A program made the position numbers and the translations under genes. A stretch of 64,000 bases of DNA from Rhytidiadelphus loreus (Eukaryota > Streptophyta > Bryopsida > Hypnales > Hylocomiaceae), in NCBI GenBank assembly GCA_947034895.1, contig OX344763.1:6512501-6576500 (forward strand), written 5' to 3'. This document shows positions 12,423 to 23,580 of the stretch, one piece after another (within the stretch, counting starts at the first letter, position 1; each line of letters opens with the position of its first letter). The notes below the pieces were generated by a model, which worked only from the letters and a program-made list of their open reading frames with translations, was not told where the DNA came from and did not search any database.

Positions 12423-14374
12423 TTAACCCTGGAAGGACCTGATTCATTGGCAAAGTGCTGGGATATGTGTTTTCAGCTGGAATTTACAGAAGGTGTGTGG
12501 ATAAATCGTCGCTACGAATATGAGAAGTAACCGTAGGATCTGAAGCATTCACAAGAGTTGCACCGCTGGCAAATGTTCGATTGCGTGAAATGCTGAAGGC
12601 TTTGTAGATCAAGAGGTTTGACCAAGGAACTCCTGTCGTTGACTTCGACGGGCAGGGGCTTCATGCATAGAATTCAGAGTCACAGCAGTCGCATTAGTGC
12701 TTGGAAAATTACAGAAAAATAAGCATACGGTAGAGCAACGAGTAAGGATCCATAGTGTGCCAGTGCGCAGTGCATACTGAGTGCTTCTTCACAGTTGTGC
12801 CGCTTGCAATTGTCACATCCACAAGAAAGAAAGCATTATCAGTTTTCTTCACTGAGCAGCCCACAGCCCTGGCTCTGCGTTTGGGCAGCAACAAACATGC
12901 GCTGTACTTCGATGCCCGCATTCATGAAGGCAATAATTTACACTTCTTCATGAGAAAAAAAAAATTGTGCACATGTACCAAGGGATTCAGTGGACATTCT
13001 TCCTTGCACACGTATAAGTGCAGTGCGTGCACATTCTTCCTTGACCTCTCACATTCCGGAATGAAGAACATGGGAAACTCTACGAGGTTCCATCTGTGCA
13101 CACGTCTGACAAGTTCGACTTCTGCAAGCAATCGCAGTGTGCAGAAATCTGAAAGACTGACACATATGAATGCCTCGTAAAACTTGCACTCTTCCGTGTG
13201 CTTCACAATTATAATTACAGAATACAGACATACTGAAAACGGCATAGTCTTCGTGATGCCCGCACCTCAAGCTACTTCTGGAACCTCACTATGGATTCCC
13301 GGTAGCCACAAGTACTCCCACGAATTCCAACATGCAAGTTCCTTGTGAACACACATAGCAACCGCCGGCTTCCATGTCGTCATCTCCACTGTTGTGAAGG
13401 TCGACAGTGCCACCAATATACTAGTGCGTTCTGTCCCACTTCGGATGCTTCACGACGCATCCTCAACGTTCTTCACATTTCAGTTCACAATAGAATGCAC
13501 CAGAAGCAGGACGGCATCGACAATGATGTGCTGACAAGGCCTCCATCGTTGGACCGGACTTCCGTGGTCATACCTACCTCAACGACAAGCAAGGATGGAA
13601 GACAAGTATGAAAACCAACTCCTAAAATGTATAACACAAATGACATACAACAAATAACGAGCAATGAGTATGTCAAGAAATGTGGCCTTACCTGAATCAT
13701 CAGCAGCAACTGCAACGTCACTTCCCGTCCAACGATGCGCCATTACTACCCCGCTGCAACCACTTCCGTAGCAGAACTATGTACAAGTACAATAAAACGT
13801 TCCTGCAGAACTTGGAGAAGTCGACAAAAAAGCAGGACATCTACTTCAACAGGAATTCCGTGTGAGTGCCTCTTACAAACTTGTATACCTCTGTACACAG
13901 GTGAAGGATTGACCACAGCAAAAATTGCACTCTTCTCCACCGAGTCTACCGAAAAGCCAAAATAAACTCAGTTCCCGTCCGCCCAACCAGAATTTCAACT
14001 TTTGTGAAGTCCACGGCGTTCTCAGCGGAAACTCTGAGCTGCAACTAACACATCCTGGGAAGACAACCGTTAAGTACTATGAATATGCTCTGTACATCGC
14101 TCAAGCACGGCACTCACTACCGTACTAATGACTGCACTGCTGCCACTGCGAACGTCCTTTTTCAGGACAACATCTCCGCACTAGACGCTGCCTTCCGGCC
14201 ATACTCATTTTGTAACACTACCGGCTACAAGCAAAAACAAGACTAGACATGCAAACTTCAGTCCCTGCAGAATAATGCCACTTCTCCGCCATTTGGCACA
14301 ACAGTCCTTCGTAGTCACCTTGTACGCCCTCTCCAGCATCAGTATCGCGAGAGGACAGCAGCACTTCGAACTAC

Positions 14375-17300
14375 TTATCGTCGTAGAGAATAGTGACTAC
14401 CTCGGAAACAATCACCTAAATGCAGATGAACCCCTCCACATTGAAGACACGCTAGGTTGGTTCGACTTTTTCCAAAACAGAAACGACACTTCCGCCGACT
14501 TCCTGTCTTCACCAAGGAGTGCACACCAGGTGTTCCTAGCCTGAACTGTGAAACGCACCCCCTCTTGTGTTGCCATGGCTTGCACAGAGCCTCTGCAAGC
14601 AACAATTGGTATTCCACTCGCTGGACAGGTTCTTGAACAAGGCGCTCACAAATGGCCTTATACAAGATGTAACAATTCACGACTGATGTGTCTACGAGGA
14701 AAAAGAAAATGCGATGCCACCATTTCTGGCTCCTCACTTGCGAGGAATATGCCGCTCGCATTTGATCGGCGACATCGACGCCTCTCATAAATTATGTGTA
14801 CCCCTTGTGCACTGGCGAGGTCATGATGTTTACCTCCTCACCACCCACCCACCTTGGTACTGTTGGCCACGGCTCTCCCAAGCGCGGCAATGGAGTGAAG
14901 AAAGACGACAACAACAAAACAGGTCGCCTATCCACCCAAACCACGCATGACAACTTGCGGCTGGAGTGCATTCTCCACGCAATTGTCCCCTGTGGCTCTG
15001 CTGCAAACAAAGCCTTCTGAGAGAGGGCTCTTGGAAGCCCCACACGATTGCCCACAATTGTCCCTGCTGCGAAAGTCCCCAATGCAGCGAGGTCGACAAG
15101 CAGCTTCACTGAAGTGAAGTAATTGTCTGTGACGACGACGTGCCCTTGGCCATGGAGACCTTCCATGAGTAGCATGACCACCTCATAGCCAGTCTTAGGC
15201 CCCCCTCCATCACTTCTGCCACGTGAAACGCGCTGCGCAGAGCCTGTGTAAATGTCAAAATTGTAAACATACGAATAATTCTTCGTAGCATCGGCCAAAC
15301 ACCAGACCTTGATTCTCCACTTCGTAGGCTTCTTTGGCAAGTACTGTCGAATTGGGCAGTACTTGCCTTTGTAGCGAATCATGCACTCATCCACAGTCAC
15401 TTGTTGGTGGAGGTTCCAATTCACTCTGCAGTTCTCCTTCATCTCAGTGATCAACCACGCCAACTTCGAAAGCTGCCCTCCACGCCTACAGCCAGCACCG
15501 TCGTTCAGCGCCGAATCATCAGCAACATGCAAACAGCGAGTGATGTCCTCGAATCTGCTCTTCGACATTGTAGTGGCAATGGTGTCGCAGTAGAGGAAAG
15601 GGAAGCGCTTCTTCCAGTAAGCTCTGTGGTTGGGTAGTCTCTTGATGCCCATCATCAACGACATCCCACAGAAAGCCCGCAGTTCCATAGGGCACAAGCC
15701 CCACCAGAACGCACCACCCATTGGCAAGCCAGTATCTTCATCGACCTCACTGGCGTATCTATTAGTTTCATGGCAGATGCGCTCCAATGTCTTCTTAGAC
15801 CAGAATCTTGCAAAGAGAGCTAGTTTCCCAGGCATCCGCCGGTGAGGGAAAGCAGGACCACCTGCGGGTCCTGTGAATCGCACAGGGTCATGGATGTACG
15901 TCGTGTGATTCGTGCTCCACTCGTCCTCTCGAAAGCAGTGGGCAAATGTCGTTGCTTCAGCAGCTGCGGAGGCGCGGTTTCCTTCTACAAAAGGACGGGC
16001 CCTACGCAGTCGACGTCGGCCCTGTGTGTGTGGCGCGGCACTGCTGTCGACGGCGGCTGAGTCCACAGCGCCGCGCGAGCTGCCCTCCAGTTTCAGGACA
16101 TTGTTGGAGCCTCGCCGAACGCTCTGCCTGCATTGACGGCGCCGACCGTTGTATCTGACGTTGGCCATGGTTGGGGCCGCTGCAGGTGCAGGTACCTCCG
16201 CTGTTAGATTGGCAGTTCGCAGGCCCGTTGGAGGTGCAACTGTTGGCGCCGTCGGAGGAGCGGGAAAAACATCCGCGTTACTGGTAGTTGGCGGGTACAT
16301 TTCCGAGGATCGTCGAGGCGTTGTCCAAGCAGACGATGATGGAGCCGTTGCACATTGCAGAGGAGCGCGTCGGCCACTTCCTACTACAAGAGCCGACGGA
16401 GAAGCAACTCCACACGTCGTTGGGCGCTTCCACATTGATGAGTCAGTAATGGCCGTGCCAGCTGCACCTATCTGCATCTTCATGGTAGCCGATGGCAGAG
16501 GAGGCCGCCTGGTTCGCAGCGGCCGCGCTGGAATTATTGGCATTTCAAAATTCGAAGTTGGCGTTGGAAACCCCGACGCCATATGCAGGTAGCCTTCACG
16601 TCGCTGCTGACTGCCATTTCGAAGCTTTGTTGACTGCTTGTTGAAGGTGTTGTCCAGCAATACCTCCTGAAAGAGTTGCGTGAATGGGGGCAAGTGTGCG
16701 TCGTCCTCTTCTGTCACAATTAGGTCAGTCTCTGTTTTTGTTATTTGCATTTCGGCAGTCCACTCTGTCTGTGATGAACACAGAGCCGCCGCTTCAGTGT
16801 CCACAGGAATGGCGTGGTCGGCGTTTCGGTTTCCCAGCTGCTGCTGAACGCTACCATCTTGTGTAGTCGGCACGGCTTCAGGAAGTTGTGCATTTTGTGC
16901 AGCTCCGCCATCACAGGAAGGGAGCCTGTAGAGTGGGACAGCACTGCCGAAGCAATCCGATTGGAAACTACTCGATGTGCAGCTCCATCGGATGCCTACA
17001 CCGGCGTCGGAATTTGAGTCATCCACGCATGGCGCTTGCAATGAAGAGGTGTGACCTGCTACCGGCTGCTGTCCTGGGAAACTTGAATTGCCGCTCTTGT
17101 GCTCAGTACTTGTCGTGGAGGTTAGAGACAGTTTGTATAATTCGCCTGACGGCAAATGTATTTCTTGTCCATCTTGCAGGAGTACGACAATGTGAAGTTC
17201 TCGCCGACCTGGTTTTACGTAAGATCTAATGGCTAAGCCAACGCTCCAAGGCTCTTGTGGGGTATGCGGTGGAAGATGCTGAAATTGCTGGAGGGTATTG

Positions 17301-17491
17301 GAAGCAAATCTGACGGGGATGGGATCCGGAAACGCTCCAGCATAGTCTTCCGCTGTTTGCTTCGAATGTTCGAAGGATGGATCTATGCACATGAATGCCT
17401 GGCAAGTTGGTGCTGCTGCAGCTGTAGCATGAAACTGCGCTGCCTGGTCCACGGTGTTCTTCATGCGTTGGGAAGTTGTGGTGGGGAACAT
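14375..17491 (-). pseudogene. piggyBac transposase with one in-frame TAA
   Basis: DDE_Tnp_1_7-type (piggyBac) transposase, expected to cut and paste DNA at TTAA. An 899-codon frame from ATG at 17491 ends with TAA at 14794-14792. The same frame continues as TTT ATG and 135 more residues to the true end at 14375. The catalytic domain starts near residue 535. The first Asp is D701 (TVDECMIRYKG) and the second D789 (VVTDNYFTS). The third lies after the stop in MRGVDVADQ, followed by KWWHRIFFFLVD. The tail is a Cys/His cluster (C101, C104, C114, C117, H121, C127 of the last segment), as in piggyBac C-terminal zinc-binding domains. Family proteins are usually 500-700 residues; here about 530 Ala/Pro/Thr/Ser-rich residues precede the domain. 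The stop sits where the family has a short variable stretch before MGGVD, so a single base substitution is the simplest explanation. Alternatives are readthrough or an unseen intron. Confidence 0.85.
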
Positions 17492-17509
17492 TCGGGGTAG
17501 GCTTCGAGG

Positions 17510-17806
17510 TCAAGGACGTCGAGCCCGCTTAGCACCAGCGACTACGCATTGCAACGTTGGAGGACCGTGAGCAGGTACAACTGCCTTTCTCTTGGTCAAT
17601 GTCGAAGTTGTAGCGGGTCTGGAATTACTGCAACTATCTCGCATGTCATGGCCAGTACGAACCGTCAGCACATGTAGCAATGCATTGTTCATGTCGTTGA
17701 GGTCGTCACAAGTAGACGTAATTACTTGCACTACATGCTGCCAAGGCACCGTGCGTGGGCTGTCCAGTGACGGCAGGTCACTGCAGCGCTCTGTGTCTTT
17801 GTCCAT
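17510..17806 (-). other. In-frame upstream extension of the transposase ORF
   Basis: A 98-codon open frame from ATG 17806 is in the same frame as the transposase and is separated from its ATG only by TGA (17512-17510) and six codons. It ends with a basic run (KRARRP) that would suit a nuclear localisation signal. It may be the true N-terminus, with TGA as a second nonsense change, or a separate 5' exon, or chance. No family recognised. Confidence 0.3.
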
Positions 17807-17807
17807 A

Positions 17808-18152
17808 TTACAAATCTGGCCACAATAGAACTCGGAGGGCGCTGTTGACTTCTTTGTTGAAACCTCGAGGATGTCCTTCGGGAAGACGGTCCTTCCAGCG
17901 CAGTATACGTGCGGTATGATATCGGAAAAGGAAGCGAAGTCCTCGTGGAGAGTTTTCTCTGTGCACTCCTCTCTTTACTGTTTTGCGTAGGAGGAAATTT
18001 TTGTCTAGGAGCTGTAGAATACGCCTGCTTTGATCGGTAGATGCTCCCACATCGACTGTCCACTCCAGAATCTTCCGTCGGCAGGTAAGCAAAGATGAAG
18101 GCGGTTCCTGATCCATATAAGATAAGATGTCGTATGCTGCATTTCCGAGCAC
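17808..18152 (-). other. Unassigned ORF inside the piggyBac element
   Basis: A 114-codon frame upstream of the transposase, same strand, different frame. Composition is protein-like: a charged, helix-prone segment around LEWTVDVGASTDQ and LLDKNFLLRKTVKRG. Its TAA overlaps the region of the next ATG (17806). It could be a first exon or a small accessory protein of the element. I do not recognise the family and would not insist that it is coding. Confidence 0.3.
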
Positions 18153-19792
18153 TAACTGTCCTTCAGCATTTCATGTATACTACGCAAGCAAGCGCAATGT
18201 CAGCTGGAGGAAGACATGGTTTGGAAGCAGACTAAGGACATTCACTTCTACAAACTGGCAAGATAAACTTCACAGTAGCTCTACCTTACTGCAGCAGTAC
18301 TGTAACGGCAATTCGCTACGAACCTGTTGTGGATGAAGTGTATGCTGTGGTTGCTACCTCTGACACACGTTCTTTCCCAGCAAGTTCATGAATTAGCGCA
18401 AGTGCTCTATCATGGGTCACAGCAGAGGCCCCGGAGTGGTGATGCTGGTCCTCACAGCATCGGCGACCAGTCTGCGGAGCTCCTTCTTCAGCGTCACGTG
18501 CAGTGGACCGTTTTCACCCTCTTCCTATAGCACAGAGATGTTCAATGCAGGTTGACATTCCGCATGGACGGAGAGCATCGTATCGAATTTCAGGAATGTC
18601 AAGTTTAGCAATCGCAGATGGTATCGATAGAAACTGAGGAAGGGCACTTAGCTACGAACCTGCTGTGGCTGCAGTGTCAGACATCCTCGACAAGGAGAGT
18701 GATTGCCAATTGGTACATGTTGTATGAAGCCAAGTCTGTGTGTATTGCTCAGCTGTTGCTCTCCGGGAATGCAAATGCTTGAAGGCTTGTAGGTCCTGCT
18801 CATGCTGTAACAGTGAAAGTGGAAACCATGAAGTTCTCACAAGCGAGTGTCATTCTGCTACCTTGGTATTGTATGTGAAGCTCTGATATGGTGGTCACAC
18901 ACGAATAAGGTTTTAGCAAAAGAATAAGGCAACCATGAAGCAAGCAATGAAGACAGAATATGGCATGGTACTCATTCACGTTTTTGTTAGCATCTGCAAA
19001 GCTTCCAGAGGAAGCTCATAAACTACTGATGACATCATGCCCACTAGATCAACTTCCATAATTGTGCATCCTATCATTCAAAAGTGACGGCAATACAGAA
19101 GTGAACATAGGTGTACAATGCTAAGAAGTGGCTTTTTTTAAGTTCATTTTATAGGACATGAAGATGGCTACATTCAATTTCAGTGCTAGGTAATACAACA
19201 CTAGTAATAAAAAATGTATAGAAAAAATGAAATGTTGGTTGCTTTGACGGTATGTAATGAATAGACTTCAGTTTAGAGCTAAGCATAAGCGTCTAATGAT
19301 CTTCGTCAGACACAACCCACCCAACCACCAATGAACATTCCAATATTACAATACTAAAACTATTTGTGCGCTTGACACTTGGCCATGCTCTGTAACTTGC
19401 ACTTATTGCGCACCTTGTCCAACAGAATACCTGGCATGGTCTTCAGCAATTTTTTACTTGTTTCTGTGAATTTTAAAAGAATTAAAAAAAGGCTCAGAAT
19501 GTTGCCCATCAGGTGCAGCCCGGCTAGTATTTCCACAACCCGGAGCTCTTTTTTGTACGATGACTTCACTTTGGGCACTCCAAAATTTGCTCTAAAGTTA
19601 CACATGTTTCACTTCAACATTTTCTGGAAAAATATTGCTAGTCTTCATGTACTTCGTATCATCACAAGCGAACGTAGAACCCACTTGCCAACTCCCACAA
19701 AAATGGATGAATGAAAAAACTGAATTGCCTGCGAGTTCTGCCTCGTCCTTTCTGTTCATCGTCCAAAAAATGGACGTCGGAGCGCTCCAGGG

Positions 19793-20378
19793 TTAACCTC
19801 TAAAGTCCCAAGGCCATTTTTCTACCAAAACCACTCAAAATTACCACTTTTGCTATATTCACCTATGAAATAAATTTTTAATTTAAAAAAAAACACTAAC
19901 CATAGGAACTTATTCTACACTTGTCTTAGATCATGTGGTAAATTTTTTGTGATGTTTGACCATGTAGATTGAAAGATATATTAGCATTCAAAGTGGAAGA
20001 AAAAAATTTCTTTCAACAAGTTGCTATGATTGACCACAAAATAAGAAACTCCATAACATTCACATCACTAATCCAAATGGAATGAATCAATGCTTCCCAT
20101 TTAGAAGAAAATATAATCTACAAGAAAAAAAATATTAGAATTTTTATTTCAATTTTTTGTGGATTTTTTTGCTGCCCAGTCTCCCCCATTTTGAGATTAT
20201 TGTAGCATAACTTTTGCTCGTGGTCATTGATTGGAATAAAAATTATATTCCCGGAATGCTCATAAGATTACCTATCTTAAGAGAAAATTTCAAAAAGTTT
20301 TAGTAAGAATTGAGATCATAGGAGCTTGCCTGAAATCCATTTTGTTTCCCGTAGGGACAATGGGACTTTAGAGGTTAA
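19793..20378. mobile_element. TTAA MITE family 1, copy 2
   Basis: TTAA (19793-19796) and TTAA (20375-20378) flank a 578-bp element with terminal inverted repeats CCTCTAAAGTCCCA at both ends. Internal blocks such as GACCATGTAGATTGAAAGATAT are shared with the copy at 29080-31015. The left TTAA is also the right boundary of the piggyBac element, and the right TTAA is the left boundary of the next element. Three TTAA elements therefore sit end to end. No coding capacity. Confidence 0.8.
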
Positions 20379-20852
20379 GTGCTCTGACGTCCATATTCTG
20401 GACGATGAACAACATTAGAAAAAATCTGAGGTATGCAAAGGGCTGCAAGGTTTTCCCCCGATGCAATTAGGGAATTTTTTTTCCCTAGATCTGATGTGGC
20501 ACTACTGGTGCCACATCAGATTGGTGACTTTCTTTTATTTCATTTTTTTTTAATATTGAAAAAAAATTTAATTTAAATTTTTTATTTTTTATTTTTTATG
20601 TACTTGCATTACAGGCAAAAAAGAAAAAAAGTGGCAGCCTTTTGCAGGCCTGAATTTTTTCCTAATGAGGGCTTGGAAGCGTTGTTTAGTCCAAATAACT
20701 TCTCATTCATCCAATGCAATGCTTAGAATCTTGAAAATACAACCTTCCTTAATGACCAATTTCATGAATTTGCGGTAAATGATATTTCTGTAGAAAGATA
20801 TAAACAAAAGTGTGTCAAAATTTGAAAAAGGATTGAGGCATTAAGGGGTTAA
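20375..20852. mobile_element. piggyBac-derived MITE (A and B ends), 470 bp
   Basis: Begins TTAA then GTGCTCTGACGTCCA, a palindrome with loop TATTC, and TGGACGATGAAC. This matches end A of the 7.4-kb piggyBac element (GCGCTCCGACGTCCA...TGGACGATGAAC) for about 35 bp. It ends, read leftwards, TTAACCCCTTAATGCC, matching the B-type end. It carries a near-terminal block (TCATTCATCC, then ACAACCTTCCTT) shared with elements ending at 44271 and 49729. A perfect 14-bp hairpin sits at 20489-20521. Non-coding; probably mobilised in trans by a piggyBac transposase. Confidence 0.75.
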
Positions 20853-22332
20853 GTTAGCAACCCTGTAACAATATGACAATGCACTATGGGGGGGACAAAT
20901 CAACATAGCAAGATGCTAAATGTTGCCTACAAAAGTGGGCCCCTATTGATGTTGCATGTCATGGTTCCTTGGACCTAGTTTAGCGTGTTGGTATAGAATG
21001 ACACTATGGACATCCATTATAAGGTGGTGGATTTAGGGTTTAGGGCGGTAGATTAGGGTTTAGGATGGTAGTTTAGGATTTTAGGTGCTTTTTTAAGAAT
21101 ATGAGTGACTTAGTGTCTTGTAGTCTAATTTACATATATCGTATGGATTGTTTTACCTCCTACCACTCCTCATGTATGTAATGAGCTTGTCAAAATGTAA
21201 ATAGTAAATGGCTTTTGAAGAAAAGTGAGATAGATGTGACATCATGCAACATCAATTTGGACCCATTTCAAATTGATGATTTAATGTCTTATAAAGAAAG
21301 ACAATGTCTGAACAGTTTTTTCAAGTTCTACAAAAATAACATTTTGTGGCGCAATTCAAACAACATTTCTTGAAGTTTTTGAAGTTTTACAAGTCTTACA
21401 TACAATAGACACTTTAATTGTTTTAGGGTTATCAAAAAATTCAAGAAATGTTGTTTAAATTGTGCCACAAAATATTATTTAGAAAACAAAAAGAAGGAAT
21501 AGTTGACTTTTTATGATTCTAGACTTAGTTATTAGTTAGAAGAAGTTAAACTATAAGTTGTTTGATTCTCAAACAAATTAGCAATGCATATAGGAATAAG
21601 ATTTGATAGGATTTGATTTACAAAAAATATCTTGAAGAGAAATAGAACATTAGAAAGAAGTAGAAGAAAAAGAAAAGAAGCTTTAGGAACAAGGAAGGAG
21701 TTTGGAACTCCTTTAATCATTATACAACATACCAATTTTAAATATAGGAAAATACAAGATGGATATGGATAGATTTTACAATGAGGTTGCAATTGTGGTG
21801 CACAAAGAAGGAGTATCAAATCCACCAAATTCAAGGTGAGTCTTTGATTTCTTTCCCCCATTTGCTTTATTTTCACTAAATACATTGATTTAGAATTAAA
21901 ACAATAGAATTAGAAGTTAGAGTTTAGATTTAGACCATTAGGAGTTTAGGAAAACAAACTTTGAATTTAGAAGTAGTTAGAAAATTCTAATAACTTTCCA
22001 AGAAGATATTAAACACACAAATAAATAAAAACTCTTGAAAGTTATGCTTGAATGAAAAATAGAGGCAAAAGTAGATGACAATTTAAGAAGTCATTCAAAC
22101 AAATTAAAAAGTTATTAATTGATTTGCTTAGCATTTGTACTTAAGTAAACTAAAATTAGGAACAAACAACAATCTGTCCATTGCTTGAAAGGTGTAATTA
22201 GATGGCATGTTAGACACCTACTAGAAATTCATCTACAATTAAGACTTAAGAACCTAATTGTGTACACTTTATCCTAAGGGTGAGGATAAAGTGCTCATAG
22301 CCCTCACCTAATCTTGGACTATGTAGCATGAT
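20853..22332. other. AT-rich intergenic with telomere-like motif and a hairpin
   Basis: Contains plant telomere-like TTTAGGG variants at about 21027-21090, but not as an array. There is also a 40-bp inverted repeat (separate entry). No gene is supported. Confidence 0.4.
21335..21479. repeat. 40-bp near-perfect inverted repeat with 65-bp loop
   Basis: The arm at 21335-21374 pairs with 21440-21479 with three mismatches in 40 positions (shared core CAACATTTCTTGAA). It may be a small MITE relic or a hairpin RNA precursor. No flanking duplication was identified. Confidence 0.6.
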
Positions 22333-22911
22333 TGCTATTATGTGAGCCTAGGATCTTGAGCCTATGAGCATAGACTCCTATATTATAGATACCTTCCATA
22401 GTTATAGGATGTTTATATTATAGGTGTCTATGTTGTAGGTACCTATATTATAAGCACCTTCCATGATTATAGGATGTTTATATTATAGGTGTCTATGTTA
22501 TAAGCACCTTCCATGATTATAGGATGTTTATATTATAGGTGTCTATGTTATAAGCACCTTTCATGGTTATAAGATATTTATATTATAGGTGTCTATGTTG
22601 TAGGTACCTATGTTATAAGCATCTTCTATGGTTATAAGATATTTATATTATAGGTGTATATGTTGTAGGTACTTATGTTATAAGCACCTTCCATGGTTAT
22701 AAGATGTTTATATTATAGGTGTTTATGTTATAAGCACCTTCCATGGTTATAGGATGTTTATATTATAGGTATCTATATTATAGGCACCTTCCATAGTTAT
22801 AGGATGTTTATATTGTAAGTATGTATGTTGTAAATATCTCCAATAGTTGTAGAGTACCTATGTGCCTAGGCTCAAGGCTTGTAGGCTCACATTTCTAGGC
22901 ACATACTAGCA
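22333..22911. mobile_element. Minisatellite-cored MITE, copy 1
   Basis: The left end TGCTATTATGTGAGCC and the right end, read leftwards TGCTAGTATGTGCC, form an inverted repeat. Between them lies a tandem array (about 22371-22850) of 50-68-bp units built on TTATATTATAGGTGTCTATG and AAGCACCTTCCATGGTTAT. Two shorter relatives occur at 28778-29014 and 58166-58392 with the same ends. Non-coding. Confidence 0.65.
22371..22850. repeat. Tandem minisatellite, 50/68-bp units
   Basis: At least seven imperfect repeats of TCCATGRTTATAGGATG then TTTATATTATAGGTGTCTA and TTATAAGCACC. Some units carry an extra TTGTAGGTACCTATG segment, so two unit lengths are interspersed. Divergence between units is low. Confidence 0.75.
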
Positions 22912-23316
22912 CTGCTGGACTATGTAGCAATGGATGGACAAGTAAGAACTAATGTCAACAATCATGACCTTGTCTACAGTAATTGCAAAAAATTGAGCCT
23001 TTCTAACAATCAAGCTTCTTAATCTCTTAGACAACAACTTTATATACTTAAGAGACCATTTCTAAGTTTATATTATCACACTGATAAGTACTAGGTAAGT
23101 TAGGGACAACCAAATTTTTGTACAAACTATGATGTGACTCATATTCCAATATTAGACAACCACTTTGCAAAACTTAAAACGAGGTAGTGAATTGAACTCT
23201 CTTTCCATGTGTCTCTACTATTGTACAATGGTTAACTTGCTCTAATATCATAGTAGGCAAGTAGGCAACATACAATTGAACTTTTCCTTTTCTTTCTTTC
23301 CTACTTTATATCCAAA
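22912..23316. other. Intergenic, no feature seen
   Basis: AT-rich spacer next to the hAT-like fragments. Nothing specific. Confidence 0.3.
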
Positions 23317-23580
23317 TCAACTCCGATTGAGGAGGATCATAACAAGAAAATTATTTTTCTTGTACTTGCATTGTGTTGTTATGTATTGATCTACCTTCTT
23401 CACCCCATAGATTGGTAGGTCTTTCTTTGTTGTGCGTTTCCCGTTGTGCTTAAACAAAGTATTTGATTTGGGAGCCATAATACATAGTATGTGATCAAAT
23501 GCATTGCACACCTTGCATTTTATCATGTGGAGATACCATTTCTTGATACAATATCCTTCAATCCATGGGGGGTCGACCAA
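23317..23580 (-). pseudogene. hAT-like transposase N-terminal zinc-finger fragment (relic)
   Basis: The minus-strand frame contains a CxxC pair (KCKVC), MAPKSNTLFKHNGKR and a downstream VDQYI, resembling the N-terminal zinc-finger region of plant hAT-like (DUF4371-type) transposases, where a CxxC is followed by a Lys-Leu/Ser-rich stretch and HxGRR. Only about 60 residues align by eye and the rest of a transposase does not follow on this strand. It lies in opposite orientation to the larger relic at 24604-26880, so it is a separate or inverted piece. The assignment is tentative. Confidence 0.4.

Larger units (their letters stand above)
12427..19792 (-). mobile_element. piggyBac-superfamily transposon, 7.37 kb, flanked by TTAA
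   Basis: The element begins CCCTGGAAGG after TTAA (12423-12426). Read from the other side it begins CCCTGGAGCG after TTAA (19793-19796). The terminal inverted repeat is short (CCCTGGA), and the TTAA duplication is the hallmark of the superfamily. The body is clearly more GC-rich than the flanks and encodes a minus-strand transposase (14375-17491). The right end (A) has a palindrome at about 19760-19776, TCCAAAAAATGGA, inside CGTCC...GGACG. About 1.9 kb downstream and 2 kb upstream of the transposase have no recognised function, which is large for this superfamily. One in-frame stop suggests that the copy is recently inactivated, unless the stop is read through. Confidence 0.85.

Noticed and set aside
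12755..13245. Overlapping frames on both strands inside the piggyBac element
   Set aside because: Both strands are open in this GC-raised stretch and neither translation shows a known motif; coding cannot be claimed.
16149..16592. 147-codon plus-strand frame
   Set aside because: It lies antisense to the GC-rich N-terminal part of the piggyBac transposase frame and has no family motif; it is a shadow.
22371..22850. Possible CRISPR-like repeat array
   Set aside because: Units are contiguous, variable tandem repeats without unique spacers, and the genome is a plant's.
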